Shown here: positions 1-9,510 of the stretch, one piece after another
Position numbering within the stretch: the first letter of the stretch is position 1
Layout of the letters: the number at the start of each line of letters is the position of its first letter
From: Hypomyces perniciosus
Lineage: Eukaryota > Ascomycota > Sordariomycetes > Hypocreales > Hypocreaceae
Reading direction: 5' to 3'
Length of the DNA: 64,000 bases
Assembly: GCA_008477525.1 (NCBI GenBank)
Contig: SPDT01000001.1
Span: 1,302,001 to 1,366,000 of the forward strand
Program-made: the position numbers and the translations under genes
The notes under the pieces: model-generated
What the model saw: only the letters and a program-made list of their open reading frames with translations
Databases searched by the model: none
Told to the model about the DNA's origin: nothing

Positions 1-1408
1 CCATCACAGAAATTAGACGAATCAAACGACTATGAAGGGCAAGATGACGGTGTGACGTTTAATCGACTGGAGAAATACAATACAGTGACCGGGAACTTGC
101 TGAATGATCTTTGGATGGCAAAATATGCACTTTAAACGAAAGTTTTAGAGCCTAGGCGCTACATCCCAGATTCCTGGCTGTTTGGTGTGTAGTCCTCTAC
201 ATGGGAACTTTAAATCTTCATATTGAAGGTATATCTAGTGCTAGAAGGGGGAAGACTTCGTGGGTGGTCAGCTGAAACCATTTTCATCGAGAGCCTTATC
301 TAGGGAAGACACCAGCAATTTGTCATAAATAACTACCCGAAACTGCCCCTTAGTGTCGCACTAATTATCTTGCTACCTGGAGCGATAATTGTTTCATACT
401 TGAGGCACAGACCTTGAGGAGGTGAATGTCTGGAAATAAGCTTTTCACAAGAAATGCTGAAGCCAGGTACGCCGCGCCAGTGGTGCCGAGGTGCAGGGCT
501 TTAAGCCCAGTGAGTCGCGGCAGATAGAATGCGACGCAAGATTCCAGGGTCAAGCCTAGGCATGAGAAAGGAAGGCCAGCTCGGGCATCTGCCCATGCGA
601 CTCAGAAGATAGCGGGCAGTGTGGTCGTGAGCTGCGGCTGGTCCGTTGATCAGATTTTCATCTCTATTCGTTACTATTGGTGTTGTTCATTCTGCTGGCC
701 CTACTCTCCACAATTCTTTCCTTACTGGCTAGTTTATAATATGAGAAGAATGAGTCATGTTCTTCTTCCCGACCTCTTTAGTTCCTCCTCATGACCTATA
801 TTGCAATTCCTTTCATTTCAGCCTAAATTGAGTTTTCCTAACATCACCGCATTATCCGATAAATTCAAACCAATCCTCTCTCTGGTCCCGAAGAAAGCGC
901 ATGTCCCAATCATCAATTGTAAATGGATCGTCCTCCGAAATGAATTTTCAATGTCAAGAATGGATTCAGCGCCGGATCCGGCACAAAAGGTCAATCTATG
1001 ACGATATCATCGCTATTCAAAGACCGGATCCGTAAGATCTTAAGTCAGTGCCTGTTTGTGAGGTCATTCATTATATATTCAAAAGATAGCTTCTCCTAAC
1101 TAACTTGGGATCAGCAGAAGAGCACCAATTCAATCATTTCTAAGTTATTTATGTGCGCTCATACTGTTGATCTGTGATTGATAAGAATCCTTTGGGCTGA
1201 TGATGTTTGTACCATTCAACAATCTCTTCTGTAATATCGATAGGGCATCAATGATCGTGAGCTTGGAAAGAAGAAGAGAAATTCACCTTTAGATACATAT
1301 AGGGATGGAGATCGGACTAGACCGTTCGCCATACACCTGTAGTAAATTCCCCAGGAAGGCGGAATGAGAAATTATATTTCCATTTTTACATTATCAGTCA
1401 AAATCCAA
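1..1408. other. Gene-poor left end, no supported gene
   Basis: Only short open frames without recognisable family features are present on either strand. The stretch is AT-rich and contains one copy of a dispersed repeat near 985-1195 that recurs near 18.0-18.2 kb. No tRNA, transposase or other coding signal was recognised. Confidence 0.5.
985..1195 (+). repeat. Dispersed repeat, copy 1
   Basis: This stretch shares ordered blocks with 18020-18235: GACGATATCAT, GGATCCG, CTAACTTGGGATCAGCA, and CATACTGTTGAT followed by TGTGATTGATAA, at nearly the same spacing. The two copies are diverged by substitutions and small indels. No open frame, terminal inverted repeat or target duplication was recognised, so the element type is unknown. 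It may be a worn transposon end or a duplicated promoter segment. Confidence 0.6.
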
Positions 1409-2640
1409 CTAAACCATCTCACAGTGCCCCTGCATACCTATCTTGACGACTGACTCGTCTAACTGTCGAAGCCTAACTGTCCCAGACTTTTCGATAATCC
1501 CATGTTGCAGATTTGGTGGATTTTGTGTCGATATTGAGTCGCTGTCATCATCATATTCTGTTATTGACAACAGCTTTCCACCATGGAGCTGCAACATATC
1601 TGCCCCATGTTGTGAGCGAAACTTATAGCCCAGTAATATGGTGTTCTTAAAAAAACATCTCCTCTATCGATATCGATATTTTTCACAGCAAGCAACGGTT
1701 TACCACAGCTTCATGCCCGTGACCTGAAGCTAGCGACAAAGGCGTGGACCCTATTATAGAGTTGTTTACATTCGCCATGGTTTGGCGGCTTATGTATTGG
1801 GAGTTAGAGTTGGCCCCCAGTTCTAGGAGAACTCTAGCTCTTTCAGTATCGTTTTGCTCCACAGCTACTTGCAGGGGCGGTTTCCACCCGCAAACCTCAG
1901 TTTCCAGGTTTTTAGAATCATGCTCGCATGCGAGATTCACATCAGCGCCATACTCTAATAGCAAATTAGTAACTTCTAGGTTACTCCTTGCCGCAACTTC
2001 TAGTAACCGGTTTAGCAAGCACAAGCCTTTGCTGAATCCATTGGTTACTGTGGGATAACTAACCCGCCACCCTCCTTCAGGAGCAGCTCGTTTGCTTCCT
2101 TTGCTCCTATTATGATGGCTAGTCCCCGTGAAGAATTTTGATAAATTTCGCCAGGATCACAAACAAAGTTATCCTGTGCACCCCTTTCGAGTAAGACAAA
2201 GAGAGTCCGCCTATATTGGTTCTTCAATGCAAAACCGAAGAGAAATTGGTCCGCCAGTAATGGCAACATTGATCTCATGACCATTATTCAAGAATACATC
2301 GATTATGCAGGTTATTCCAATGCAAGCAACAATAGTAAAGCTTTCATCCTCCTCAAGAAATGGTCATATGTTTCGGGTAAGTTAGCAATAGCAACTGTGA
2401 CTTCATTTTCGAGAAATTTGGTGCCAAATCTTCGATATTGACGACGGAAAAATACTCGTAATAGTGTTGTAGCGCCGATTGTGTACTTACTTTTCCAAGA
2501 GGCCCAGGAGCAACTCCCAATCCATTTTGCCAGGGTGTGACAGCGGCCCCAATCAATGGAAACTGCCACAGGCTACCAATTGGGGCTGCATGCCAGCAGG
2601 ATTTCCATTAATACTTGAACAGCTTCCATGTCGATAATTT
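1409..2640 (-). pseudogene. Ankyrin-repeat protein relic
   Basis: Read on the minus strand, the clearest ankyrin repeats lie at about 2020-1700, with motifs such as LLEYGADVN, PPLQVAVEQND, LLELGANSN and TPLSLASGHGHEAVV. The reading frame breaks between the upstream block (2284-2045) and this block. It breaks again after HEAVV, where the next frame continues with ankyrin-like residues, and a third change is needed to reach the C-terminal piece ending at 1409. A further upstream piece (2640-2312) is also split over frames. Multiple frameshifts with residual repeat signal indicate a decayed gene. Such ankyrin genes are common in variable regions of ascomycete genomes. The original start and partner domain cannot be seen. 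Confidence 0.65.
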
Positions 2641-2747
2641 CTGTCGGGCTACTCCAAGCATTGGGAGATGTAAAGTAGACAGCGGTTGCTATCTCCATTC
2701 ATAAACTCTCACCTGCCACAAGAGCCACTGTTTTTTTTGGGAGTGGT

Positions 2748-3047
2748 GTGGTGAGCGGTGTGATGGTAAGCTACCTAGACGAGGATATGTGCATAGAAAC
2801 CGACTTTTACGAGGGAATTAAAATCGATCGGAGGGATAAATATCCCCGTGTGGCATTCTTCTATTCGAAGGGAATTTATGGCCGCAAAAGCGAGATTGGA
2901 GAAAAATGCAATTCGGACGAAGACTGCCATATTCAGATCCCCTACTGCCATGCAGCAGCCTACCAAACAAAGTGTGAGGGCCACAGATGCGTGTTCAAGC
3001 CGTTCTCCTTCTGCGACAGCAACCATTGCCGTCAACATAACGGTTAA
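2748..3047 (+). CDS. Cysteine-rich ORF, doubtful
   Basis: This open frame of about 99 codons has eight cysteines in its last 45 residues, with spacing like KCNSDEDC, PYCHAA, KCEGHRC, FCDSNHC. That composition suggests a disulfide-rich domain. However the frame opens with GTG rather than ATG, no signal peptide is visible, and an opposite-strand frame of similar length overlaps it. It may be one exon of a longer gene or a relic in this decayed region. No function is assigned. Confidence 0.2.
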   Translation: MVSGVMVSYLDEDMCIETDFYEGIKIDRRDKYPRVAFFYSKGIYGRKSEIGEKCNSDEDCHIQIPYCHAAAYQTKCEGHRCVFKPFSFCDSNHCRQHNG

Positions 3048-3082
3048 AATCTCACCTGTGTTAAGAACTTTAGCGGTGAAAA

Positions 3083-3525
3083 TTGGTCCGACCATTTAGC
3101 ATGCTCGTCGCTCTCCACGAGAATGCCCCGACATGGTACCTCTATCGTGGGTCACGCAGCGTCGTTGACACTTTGCTTAACAAGACCATGATTCAATCTT
3201 TTACGTCGCCATTGGCCGTATGGTTATCGTACGCCACACGCATCCTCGAAACACTGCAGCCCATCGCAATGACATGGATCGCAGCCCAAAAAGGCTGGGA
3301 TGGTATTCTCTCGTTACTCTCGTCGTGGTCGCTTGGATTCTCGACTCTGTCCTTTACACAGACCACAGGGTCGCCGCTCTTTAGATACGCCGCGAAGGCG
3401 TCACCATCCAGGCAGGAAATTTCAGTTTTGGAGGTCGTACGGCTATGATCGGTGCGATTCAGGTGCTTAACAATAGCAAGATAGCACACTGGATGGATTC
3501 AGAAGTGTTTAACATTGCCCGTTAG
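3083..3525 (+). pseudogene. Relic of a fungal membrane protein
   Basis: Near 3300-3525 one plus frame encodes a hydrophobic stretch (LVTLVVVAWILDSVLYTD), then HRVAAL, an in-frame TAG, and IRREGVTIQAGNFSFGGRT, ending at a natural stop after VFNIAR. The upstream hydrophobic segment with PIAMTWIAAQKGWDG lies in a different frame. The sequence resembles a family of uncharacterised integral membrane proteins of ascomycetes, as far as can be recalled without a search. The internal stop plus the frame change mark it as decayed. Confidence 0.45.
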
Positions 3526-3718
3526 ATTCTATAAGCGCGATATAATATATAGGGGAAGCACAAGTAACAATAGAGTAAATTATAAATAGTAGCTATTATT
3601 ATAGATGAAGTGTATGCTCTTCATATTCGGTGAATATTATTATAATATCAGACATATCTACCGACAGTCAACCAAGTGCAAAAAGAAACGACGGATAATC
3701 ATGCAAAAAGATTAAAAA

Positions 3719-3837
3719 ACATACAACAGCCGGTGTTCGCTGGTGGTCACCCACCCAACTACTAATCTGCCTCTCATTGGCTTGACTATGGGAGAGCGGA
3801 CGGGATCCCGTATATTCCAATGGATATGGTCGTATGT
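3719..3837 (-). rRNA. 5S ribosomal RNA gene
   Basis: On the minus strand the segment starts ACATACGACCATA, contains CGGGATCCCGTCCGCTC, and ends with the conserved block TTAGTAGTTGGGTGGGTGAC, ACCAGCGAA and GGCTGTTGTATGT, followed at once by T6, a Pol III terminator. Total length is 119 nt, as expected for fungal 5S RNA. The 5' and 3' ends can pair (ACATACGACC with GGCTGTTGTATGT). The middle differs from the common Aspergillus/Neurospora form, but CATTGG and CCAATG can still pair, so the variant looks compensated. Filamentous ascomycetes carry dispersed 5S genes rather than one array. Two degraded copies also lie in this window. Confidence 0.88.
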
Positions 3838-3911
3838 GCTGGGTGTTGGCTTCAGTCAGCCTATCATGATCCCCAACACGGTCTATTGAAAAGAGCAAAA
3901 AGAAATTCAAA

Positions 3912-3986
3912 AAACACGAAACAGCCGATGTTCACTGGCGGTCATCTTGACTACCTTATGTATCTATGGGAGAGCGGATGAGACTA
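3912..3986 (-). pseudogene. 5S rRNA pseudogene, 3' part
   Basis: Just upstream of the intact 5S gene on the same strand lie CATCCGCTCTCCCATAG, a disrupted middle, then GATGACCGCCAGTGAACATCGG and a T-rich end. Relative to the intact copy, most differences are transitions and the central block is missing or rearranged. The 5' third is absent. It is a non-functional tandem neighbour of the intact gene. Confidence 0.7.
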
Positions 3987-4134
3987 AAAGCCGAAGCTTT
4001 AACTTGCCTGGACTATACATCCGTATCTGCTCAACTAATCGAAGCGGTCCCAACAAACCCGAAAAAAGGCTGAACTAACATGTCACACCTATTAATTAAT
4101 TATGTGGTCGGATTTGTCAGATTCAAATCGATTT

Positions 4135-4156
4135 CGGCGCCTTGACGACTTCGCCG
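4135..4156. promoter_or_regulatory. Candidate Zn2Cys6 operator, hydrolase promoter
   Basis: CGG, 16 bases, CCG, with extended arms (TCGGCG and CGCCGA). It lies about 175 bp upstream of the hydrolase ATG. Fifteen of its 22 positions match the element at 7810-7831. Inverted CGG triplets at fixed spacing are the usual targets of Zn2Cys6 dimers; assignment to the regulator encoded nearby is inference. Confidence 0.45.
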
Positions 4157-4330
4157 AGGAGGCTAGTCCATATTAATATATACCCGAGGGAAAACGGCAG
4201 ACCCACTTTGTCGAGATGATATATATATACGGAGTATATAACTAGATTCACCTCTCTCTCTCGTGACTGAGAAATAAGTGGCACAAACATTTCATCGGTG
4301 CTCTCTGAGCCAAGAAGAAGGATTCACGAA

Positions 4331-5188
4331 ATGTCGACTATCACTCTTCAAGCACCGAGCCTAGGTGTTATGCACGAGCGCCTTCGTCTTGAAATCGATG
4401 GAACATTAGTCGAGCTAGCTCTTTTCCGAAGGGTCGGCAACTCTACACCTATCCTGTTTCTTCACGGCTGGGGGAGTTCCAAGGAAGACTATGTCGACAT
4501 CCGACTTCATACTGCCTTTAGTGGACAGCCATTCCTTGCATACGACGCACCTGGATGTGGCGAAACCTGGTGTGAAGATCTGTCGAAAGTCAACATTGGC
4601 TTCCTCGTCAAGACAGCACAGGCAGTACTACATCATTTCCATATCCTCGAGTTTCATGTCGTGGGACATTCCATGGGCGGCCTCACTGCCCTTGAACTTG
4701 CGCACAGCAACCCCAAGGCTATCCGCAGCTTCGTCAATATTAAAGGCAATCTTGCTCCGGAAGACTGTTTTATTAGCCGACAAATTTTCAATGGTCAGAG
4801 CGAGGATGTGGATGAATTTCTGAATGACTTCATCTTGCGCTGCCGCCAGTCTCCCTTCTACTCCACGGCATTATATGCTGCTTCAATTCGGCAGCGAGTC
4901 CAAGTCGGCGCAATTAAAGGCATCTTTGAATCTATGGTGCACTTATCAGAAAGTGGCAGTCTACTGTCCAAATTTTCGAGTTTTTCTTTCCCAAGAATTT
5001 TCGTGTTTGGCGAACAAAATGCAGGTCTTTCATATCTGCCGAAGCTGGAAGCCGCTGGAGTTGAGCTGGCTGAGATTCCCAGCTCGGGCCATTTCCCTAT
5101 GTATTCTAACCCTGTAGCTATGTGGTCTACTATACAAGTTTTCATCCATGGAGCCAATGGTTTAGAACCAGCTCGGCGCCAGCAATGA
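4331..5188 (+). CDS. Alpha/beta hydrolase of the catabolic cluster
   Basis: This is an intronless 285-residue alpha/beta-hydrolase-fold protein. The oxyanion-hole segment is FLHGWGSS near residue 40, the nucleophile elbow is GHSMGGLTALELAH near residue 115, and the catalytic histidine lies in SSGHFPMYSNP near residue 260. The architecture and length match small carbon-carbon or ester hydrolases such as the MhpC-like group; the substrate cannot be read from the sequence. The ATG at 4331 is chosen because the upstream extension of the frame opens only with GTG. No signal peptide is seen, so it is probably cytosolic. It is convergent with the Zn2Cys6 regulator gene, with 127 bp between stops, and has a CGG-N16-CCG element upstream. 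It may cleave an ester, lactone or meta-cleavage-like intermediate for the cluster. Confidence 0.85.
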   Translation: MSTITLQAPSLGVMHERLRLEIDGTLVELALFRRVGNSTPILFLHGWGSSKEDYVDIRLHTAFSGQPFLAYDAPGCGETWCEDLSKVNIGFLVKTAQAVLHHFHILEFHVVGHSMGGLTALELAHSNPKAIRSFVNIKGNLAPEDCFISRQIFNGQSEDVDEFLNDFILRCRQSPFYSTALYAASIRQRVQVGAIKGIFESMVHLSESGSLLSKFSSFSFPRIFVFGEQNAGLSYLPKLEAAGVELAEIPSSGHFPMYSNPVAMWSTIQVFIHGANGLEPARRQQ

Positions 5189-5315
5189 GGAAGGGAGAGG
5201 AAGGGGCGTGGCTTGACAGACCCGCTCCATGTTTGATGGAATAGACAGCCAGGGTGTATAGTAGTTCTAGAAGATACCTTTGACTCTCGCAGCTCAAATG
5301 AAACCAGAAATCCAA

Positions 5316-7721
5316 TCAATAGAGCGTTTCGGGATCGCTACCCGAAGCCATCATCGGCCAGTAAAATCCTTGAGCACTATCTAGGCTTAGTGAAGCATTG
5401 ATAAACTCAAGGTCGGGCATCGGCTGTGCGAGCAGGTCATGGAAAAAGGGTTCCGATAGCACCATATCTGCCGTTATGTCCTGCACCACAGCCATCGACT
5501 CGGGGCCGCATCTTCTGATGCCTTCGCTATCCGGGAGTTGAGCTGATGAGGCATAAGCACTTCGGCTCTGCGTTTTCGTTTCGACAGACACAAAGAGAAC
5601 TTTCATGGCATCTATATGTTGCTTGAACTCGGCAGCCGCGAAATTGCCGTTGTCCTTGAGCTGCGAGAGAAACTGCGCTGCCGTTTCAAAGGATTCCCTA
5701 TCAGCTTGACTGTCTTTATCATCGAGCAAGCTTGAGATAGCCAGGACTGTTGCCGCGGTGAAGAGATACTGAGTGTAGAAATAGTCGAACATCATGAAGG
5801 TTCCGCTTATCCAAGAGTCGGTAAGGATCTGGCATGAGTGCCGCGCACACCGGACGCAGGCATCCGATAGGGCGCTGGCAGACCCTGGAATTTCCGACGT
5901 GGACCCCATTTCGATGGCTTTAAGGCGAGTGCGAAAGACATGAAGCAAAACTGGACGGGTGGCGAGCATCACAAGCTGGAAATCTGGTTACTCATATGCA
6001 CTTGCCAATAGTCGTCATGGGGGGAGGATCTTACCTGGTTGAACAGTAGATGCAAGGATTCTGCTTCTCGTTGCGCTGTATTATTTTTCGTTGGGTCCAT
6101 CTGCAATGATGGGGGAAGATCTTTGAGCCATTCTCGGAGAGCTGACAGGCTATCGTGGACTCGTTGTGACAACGACGTCTGCTGAGACCGCTTACCGTAT
6201 ATTGAGTGAATTATACGTCCAGATATCCTTGCTAGGCCTATCATTCCGATAGAATAAGCACAGTCCGCAAAGTCGTTGTCTGAAAGCTTATTGGATGGAA
6301 GGTCGAGATCAATATCACTGTCCTGAATAGCAACTGGATACCCTAATTTTGTGGCCCACATTCTATCAAATGTATATGCAGTCCACCAAACTCGGATCCT
6401 ATGCTCACGCGCGGCTGGATCGGTGAGGAGAGGCTCGGGGACGTTAAGATGTAGGCCCATGATAATGGCAACTCGCACCGCCGAACCGGCTAGGTTGTAC
6501 GCAGAGTGTCGTCTATTCAGACAAAGAGAATAGAAGGACTAGTAGGCAGGGTTAATGTGTGAGAGGAGTACAGATGTGTCCATAGGGGTGATATACCAGA
6601 AGGAGCCACGTCTCTACCATTTCAACCGTCGGGCGCTCACTGACCACGCGAAGAACTTTTGTCGCTTTAGCGAAGTACTCCAGTCCAGGGAAATTTTCAA
6701 GTGCAACAGACGTTCGCGTTGAATACATCTTCCCGATTGCAAACAGTGCCCAAAATTTACTCTGGAGGAGACAGCCCATTGATCGAGGATATTGCAGGCT
6801 CTGTTCAAACTCCTCAAGTATAACACTACTGCGAACAATGTGGTGCCAACGTCCAAGACACTTCAAGGCAGCACTGACAAGAAGTCGCGCCTGCGGTGGG
6901 CTTGGCCACGCACAAGCTGCATCGCTCAAGGCCATGAGTTCTTCCTCGGCTGGATAATTTACTCGAGGAATATGGCTGTGTTCAGAATTAGACATGGCCT
7001 GGCGGAAGCGCGTCGCAAACGCCGAGTCTGAGGCTTCAGCGACAAGGATAGGTGTATGAGGAACAGCCATGTCAATGAACCAAGGAGTACTCGCCAACTC
7101 AGGGGCCTGTGTCGACGGTGCCGTGATGTGAGACTCTGAGCCTTTCGCAGTTTCCACAGCATCTCTATTATGCGAATCAGGATGCAATCCGGGTTGAGAT
7201 ACACGACGCTGAAGCCTTCGGTTCTCTGCGATCAGTTCATCGATATATCTACTAGGTCAGCATAAATTCACTGTCTAATAGCCCGGTCATGCCACTACTT
7301 ACTGTTGGCTAACTTTTACCAATCTATCCTTCTGAGGATAAATGCACTCCACCGCCTTATTGGCCCGTCTACAGTTACTGCAAGGCTTTCCCCCAGAGCA
7401 TTTGACTCTTCGTGAGTGACATTCACGACAGCTGATTGTATATTGAGTGGTTAGTACCTCTAGAGATATGGCCAACAGCCAATGCTTTCTGAAGGTGCTC
7501 GTTCGCCTTACGCTATTGATCTGGCCCGAGGCACATATGGGGCTTTCACTGAAGAGGTAGTGCCCGTTGTATGTTGCCCGTCCAGCTCGTCTAATGCATC
7601 AGTCATCGCACCTCGTGCCAGAGCTACGTTCGTGTCGAGCGGCCAAGAGTGCAAAATACCGGCTTACAGGAATAAGTTGACATGCCTCAAGCTCAGTTTG
7701 GGACGGGGAAAAGTCTGCCAT
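5316..7721 (-). CDS. Zn2Cys6 transcription factor of the cluster
   Basis: Fungal binuclear zinc cluster regulator with a fungal-specific transcription factor domain. Coding exons, reading leftward, are 7431-7303, 7251-6597, 6538-6035 and 5975-5316; phases close at each junction. The zinc cluster is CRECHSRRVKC, then CSNC and a final cysteine before IYP (six cysteines). It is followed by a coiled-coil linker (RYIDELIAENRRLQRRV). The middle domain shows the hallmark LNRRHSAYNLAGSAVR and MGLHLNVP. The first exon is tentative: ATG at 7721 with a donor near 7611 closes the phase and gives 685 residues, but the donor is weak. The 5' end lies opposite the HpcH aldolase gene, and a CGG-N16-CCG element sits between them, which would allow self-control as well as control of the aldolase. 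It is the natural candidate activator of the cluster. Confidence 0.85.
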
Positions 7722-7809
7722 AGTGCGTGCTGAGCTCAACTAATACGCCAAATGCGGCAACGAACCTCGGCATAATACTCATTCGCCGACAGAAAAGTGG
7801 ACCATGGCT

Positions 7810-7831
7810 CGGTGTATCGACCATCTCGCCG
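7810..7831. promoter_or_regulatory. Candidate Zn2Cys6 operator, regulator/aldolase promoter
   Basis: CGG-N16-CCG with flanking CT and AG, giving CTCGG and CCGAG arms, in the divergent region between the regulator and the HpcH aldolase. It shares 15 of 22 positions with the hydrolase-promoter site. A related CGG-N15-CCG pair lies at 7768-7788. Confidence 0.45.
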
Positions 7832-8054
7832 AGCTGCTAATACGAATACGACTCAGATATACACCGAACAACTCATTGCAACCATTTGCAGATGACATAT
7901 TCAAGTCTTTCCTGACATCAATATTGCTGCCAATTGTGCCATCCACCTTAACTTCTTCTTTATTTGTATTCCATTCCAGCGCTATCAACTGCTTTGGGGC
8001 TTTGGTTGATTTATCGAAGAATGCTCTTAACGCAGCATTTCATACTCATCAGCC

Positions 8055-8992
8055 ATGACTGCCTCGATCCAGAACCCGCGGTTACGCCTTCTCAATGCTC
8101 TCCGAGCCAACTCAAAGCCTATTATGACCTTCTTGGGGCTTCCATCCTTTCGTACAGCCCAAATTGTAGCTCAGACTGGCCTTGATGTCAGCACTTTTCG
8201 TCTTCTATAATTTATTTTCCCACTGATGATTGTAAAGGGCATCATCATCGATTGCGAGCATGGCCATATCAGTGACGATTCCATGCACAGCTCGACTGCC
8301 GCTATCGCTGCGTTAGGAGTGTCGCCGCTTGTTCGTCTCAGAATGACTCACGCGGATTTGATCAAAAGAGCTCTGGATGCTGGTGCACAGTAAGTGACAC
8401 AAATCCCTGCCATTCAAATACTGAAAACTGTTACAAGCGGCATCGTTGTACCTCAAATCAATACTGCCGAAGAAGCCAGGGCCGTTGTGTCTAATGCAAA
8501 ATTCCCTCCACAAGGACTTCGAGGGCAAGGCTCAGCGTTTCCAGCCATCACTCACGGTATCGACCTCCCGGCATACCTAGAAACGGCCAACGAAACGGTT
8601 ATCATCTGTCTTCAAATTGAATCGAAAGCGGGGGTCGAGAATGTTGACGCCATCTGTGCTATACCTGGTGTCGGTTAGTGATTGACCCCTCCACGAAACC
8701 TAAGAATAGTTTCACTAATATCCGTCAAGATATGATTCTCATCGGGCCGAACGACCTTGCTCTGTCGATTCTTGGCTATCTTCCCGCAAAAGGTGATGAA
8801 CCCGAGTTTGTCAACGCTATCGAAAAGATCGTGTTAGCAGCCAGAAAGCATGGCAAATGGGTCGGCCGATTATCAAACAACGGAGCTTTGTGCAAGGAGC
8901 ATTTGAAAGTGTTTGATACCGTGGCGATGAGTTACGATATTCGGGCGATTCAAAATTGGTATACTACTGAGTTGTTAGTTGCGCGCTCCTGA
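8055..8992 (+). CDS. HpcH/HpaI-family aldolase
   Basis: Class II pyruvate-dependent aldolase family (4-hydroxy-2-oxoheptanedioate and 2-keto-3-deoxy-L-rhamnonate aldolases). Four exons, 8055-8186, 8238-8389, 8438-8673 and 8730-8992, give 260 residues; all phases close. The first donor is GTCAGC, a weak GT site. Family motifs are IIIDCEHG near residue 47, the substrate-binding arginine in PLVRLRM, GAHGIVVPQINTAEEA, CLQIESKAGVEN with the metal-binding glutamate, and DMILIGPNDLALS with the metal-binding aspartate. The expected reaction is reversible cleavage of a 4-hydroxy-2-oxo acid to pyruvate and an aldehyde or oxo acid. Its neighbours include a second aldolase-like enzyme and an aspartate-type aminotransferase, suggesting a shared route through 2-oxo acids. 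Confidence 0.88.
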
Positions 8993-9510
8993 TGCCATGC
9001 AGGGTAGAAGAGAGAATGCAACCTGAATGCCCAAGTCTAGTGTAAAGCAAACTTCGTTTAGTCTACCACGAAAATTGTTGTGAGAATAAGTAGGAGGTGG
9101 GAGGGCCGTACATATATATTCTAAAAGGTTTACCATGGTAGGAGAGATGCCATGTCAATGCCAGCCGCCTTTGTAGCATGTGTTACGGGAAATAGATCAT
9201 GGGCAGAAGATAACCCTAAGAAAGTGGTTCATTCCTTTGACTCCTTTGCGCGCATTGCCCAGCATATATTTACCCCACAAACGTAGAATAAAGAAAATGG
9301 GTCTACGAAGTAAGTGTCGCAAGCTACTCAATGTATCCCAGGGTATAGAGCACCATTAAACTCAGGGATTGTAAATAATTTCTCACTTGAGATCTTGTTT
9401 AATGAAAATAATCATATGGTACAATGCTTTTGTAGTGTAAAGTAGCAGCCTATGTTCATAACAAAATCGCTTCGCCTCAAACAGCTCTGCAAGCTTTCTT
9501 TAACTAACTC
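8993..9510. other. Intergenic, no gene seen
   Basis: This convergent spacer lies between the HpcH aldolase and the RraA-like gene. It is AT-rich with no credible coding frame; it presumably holds the 3' ends of both transcripts. Confidence 0.6.
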
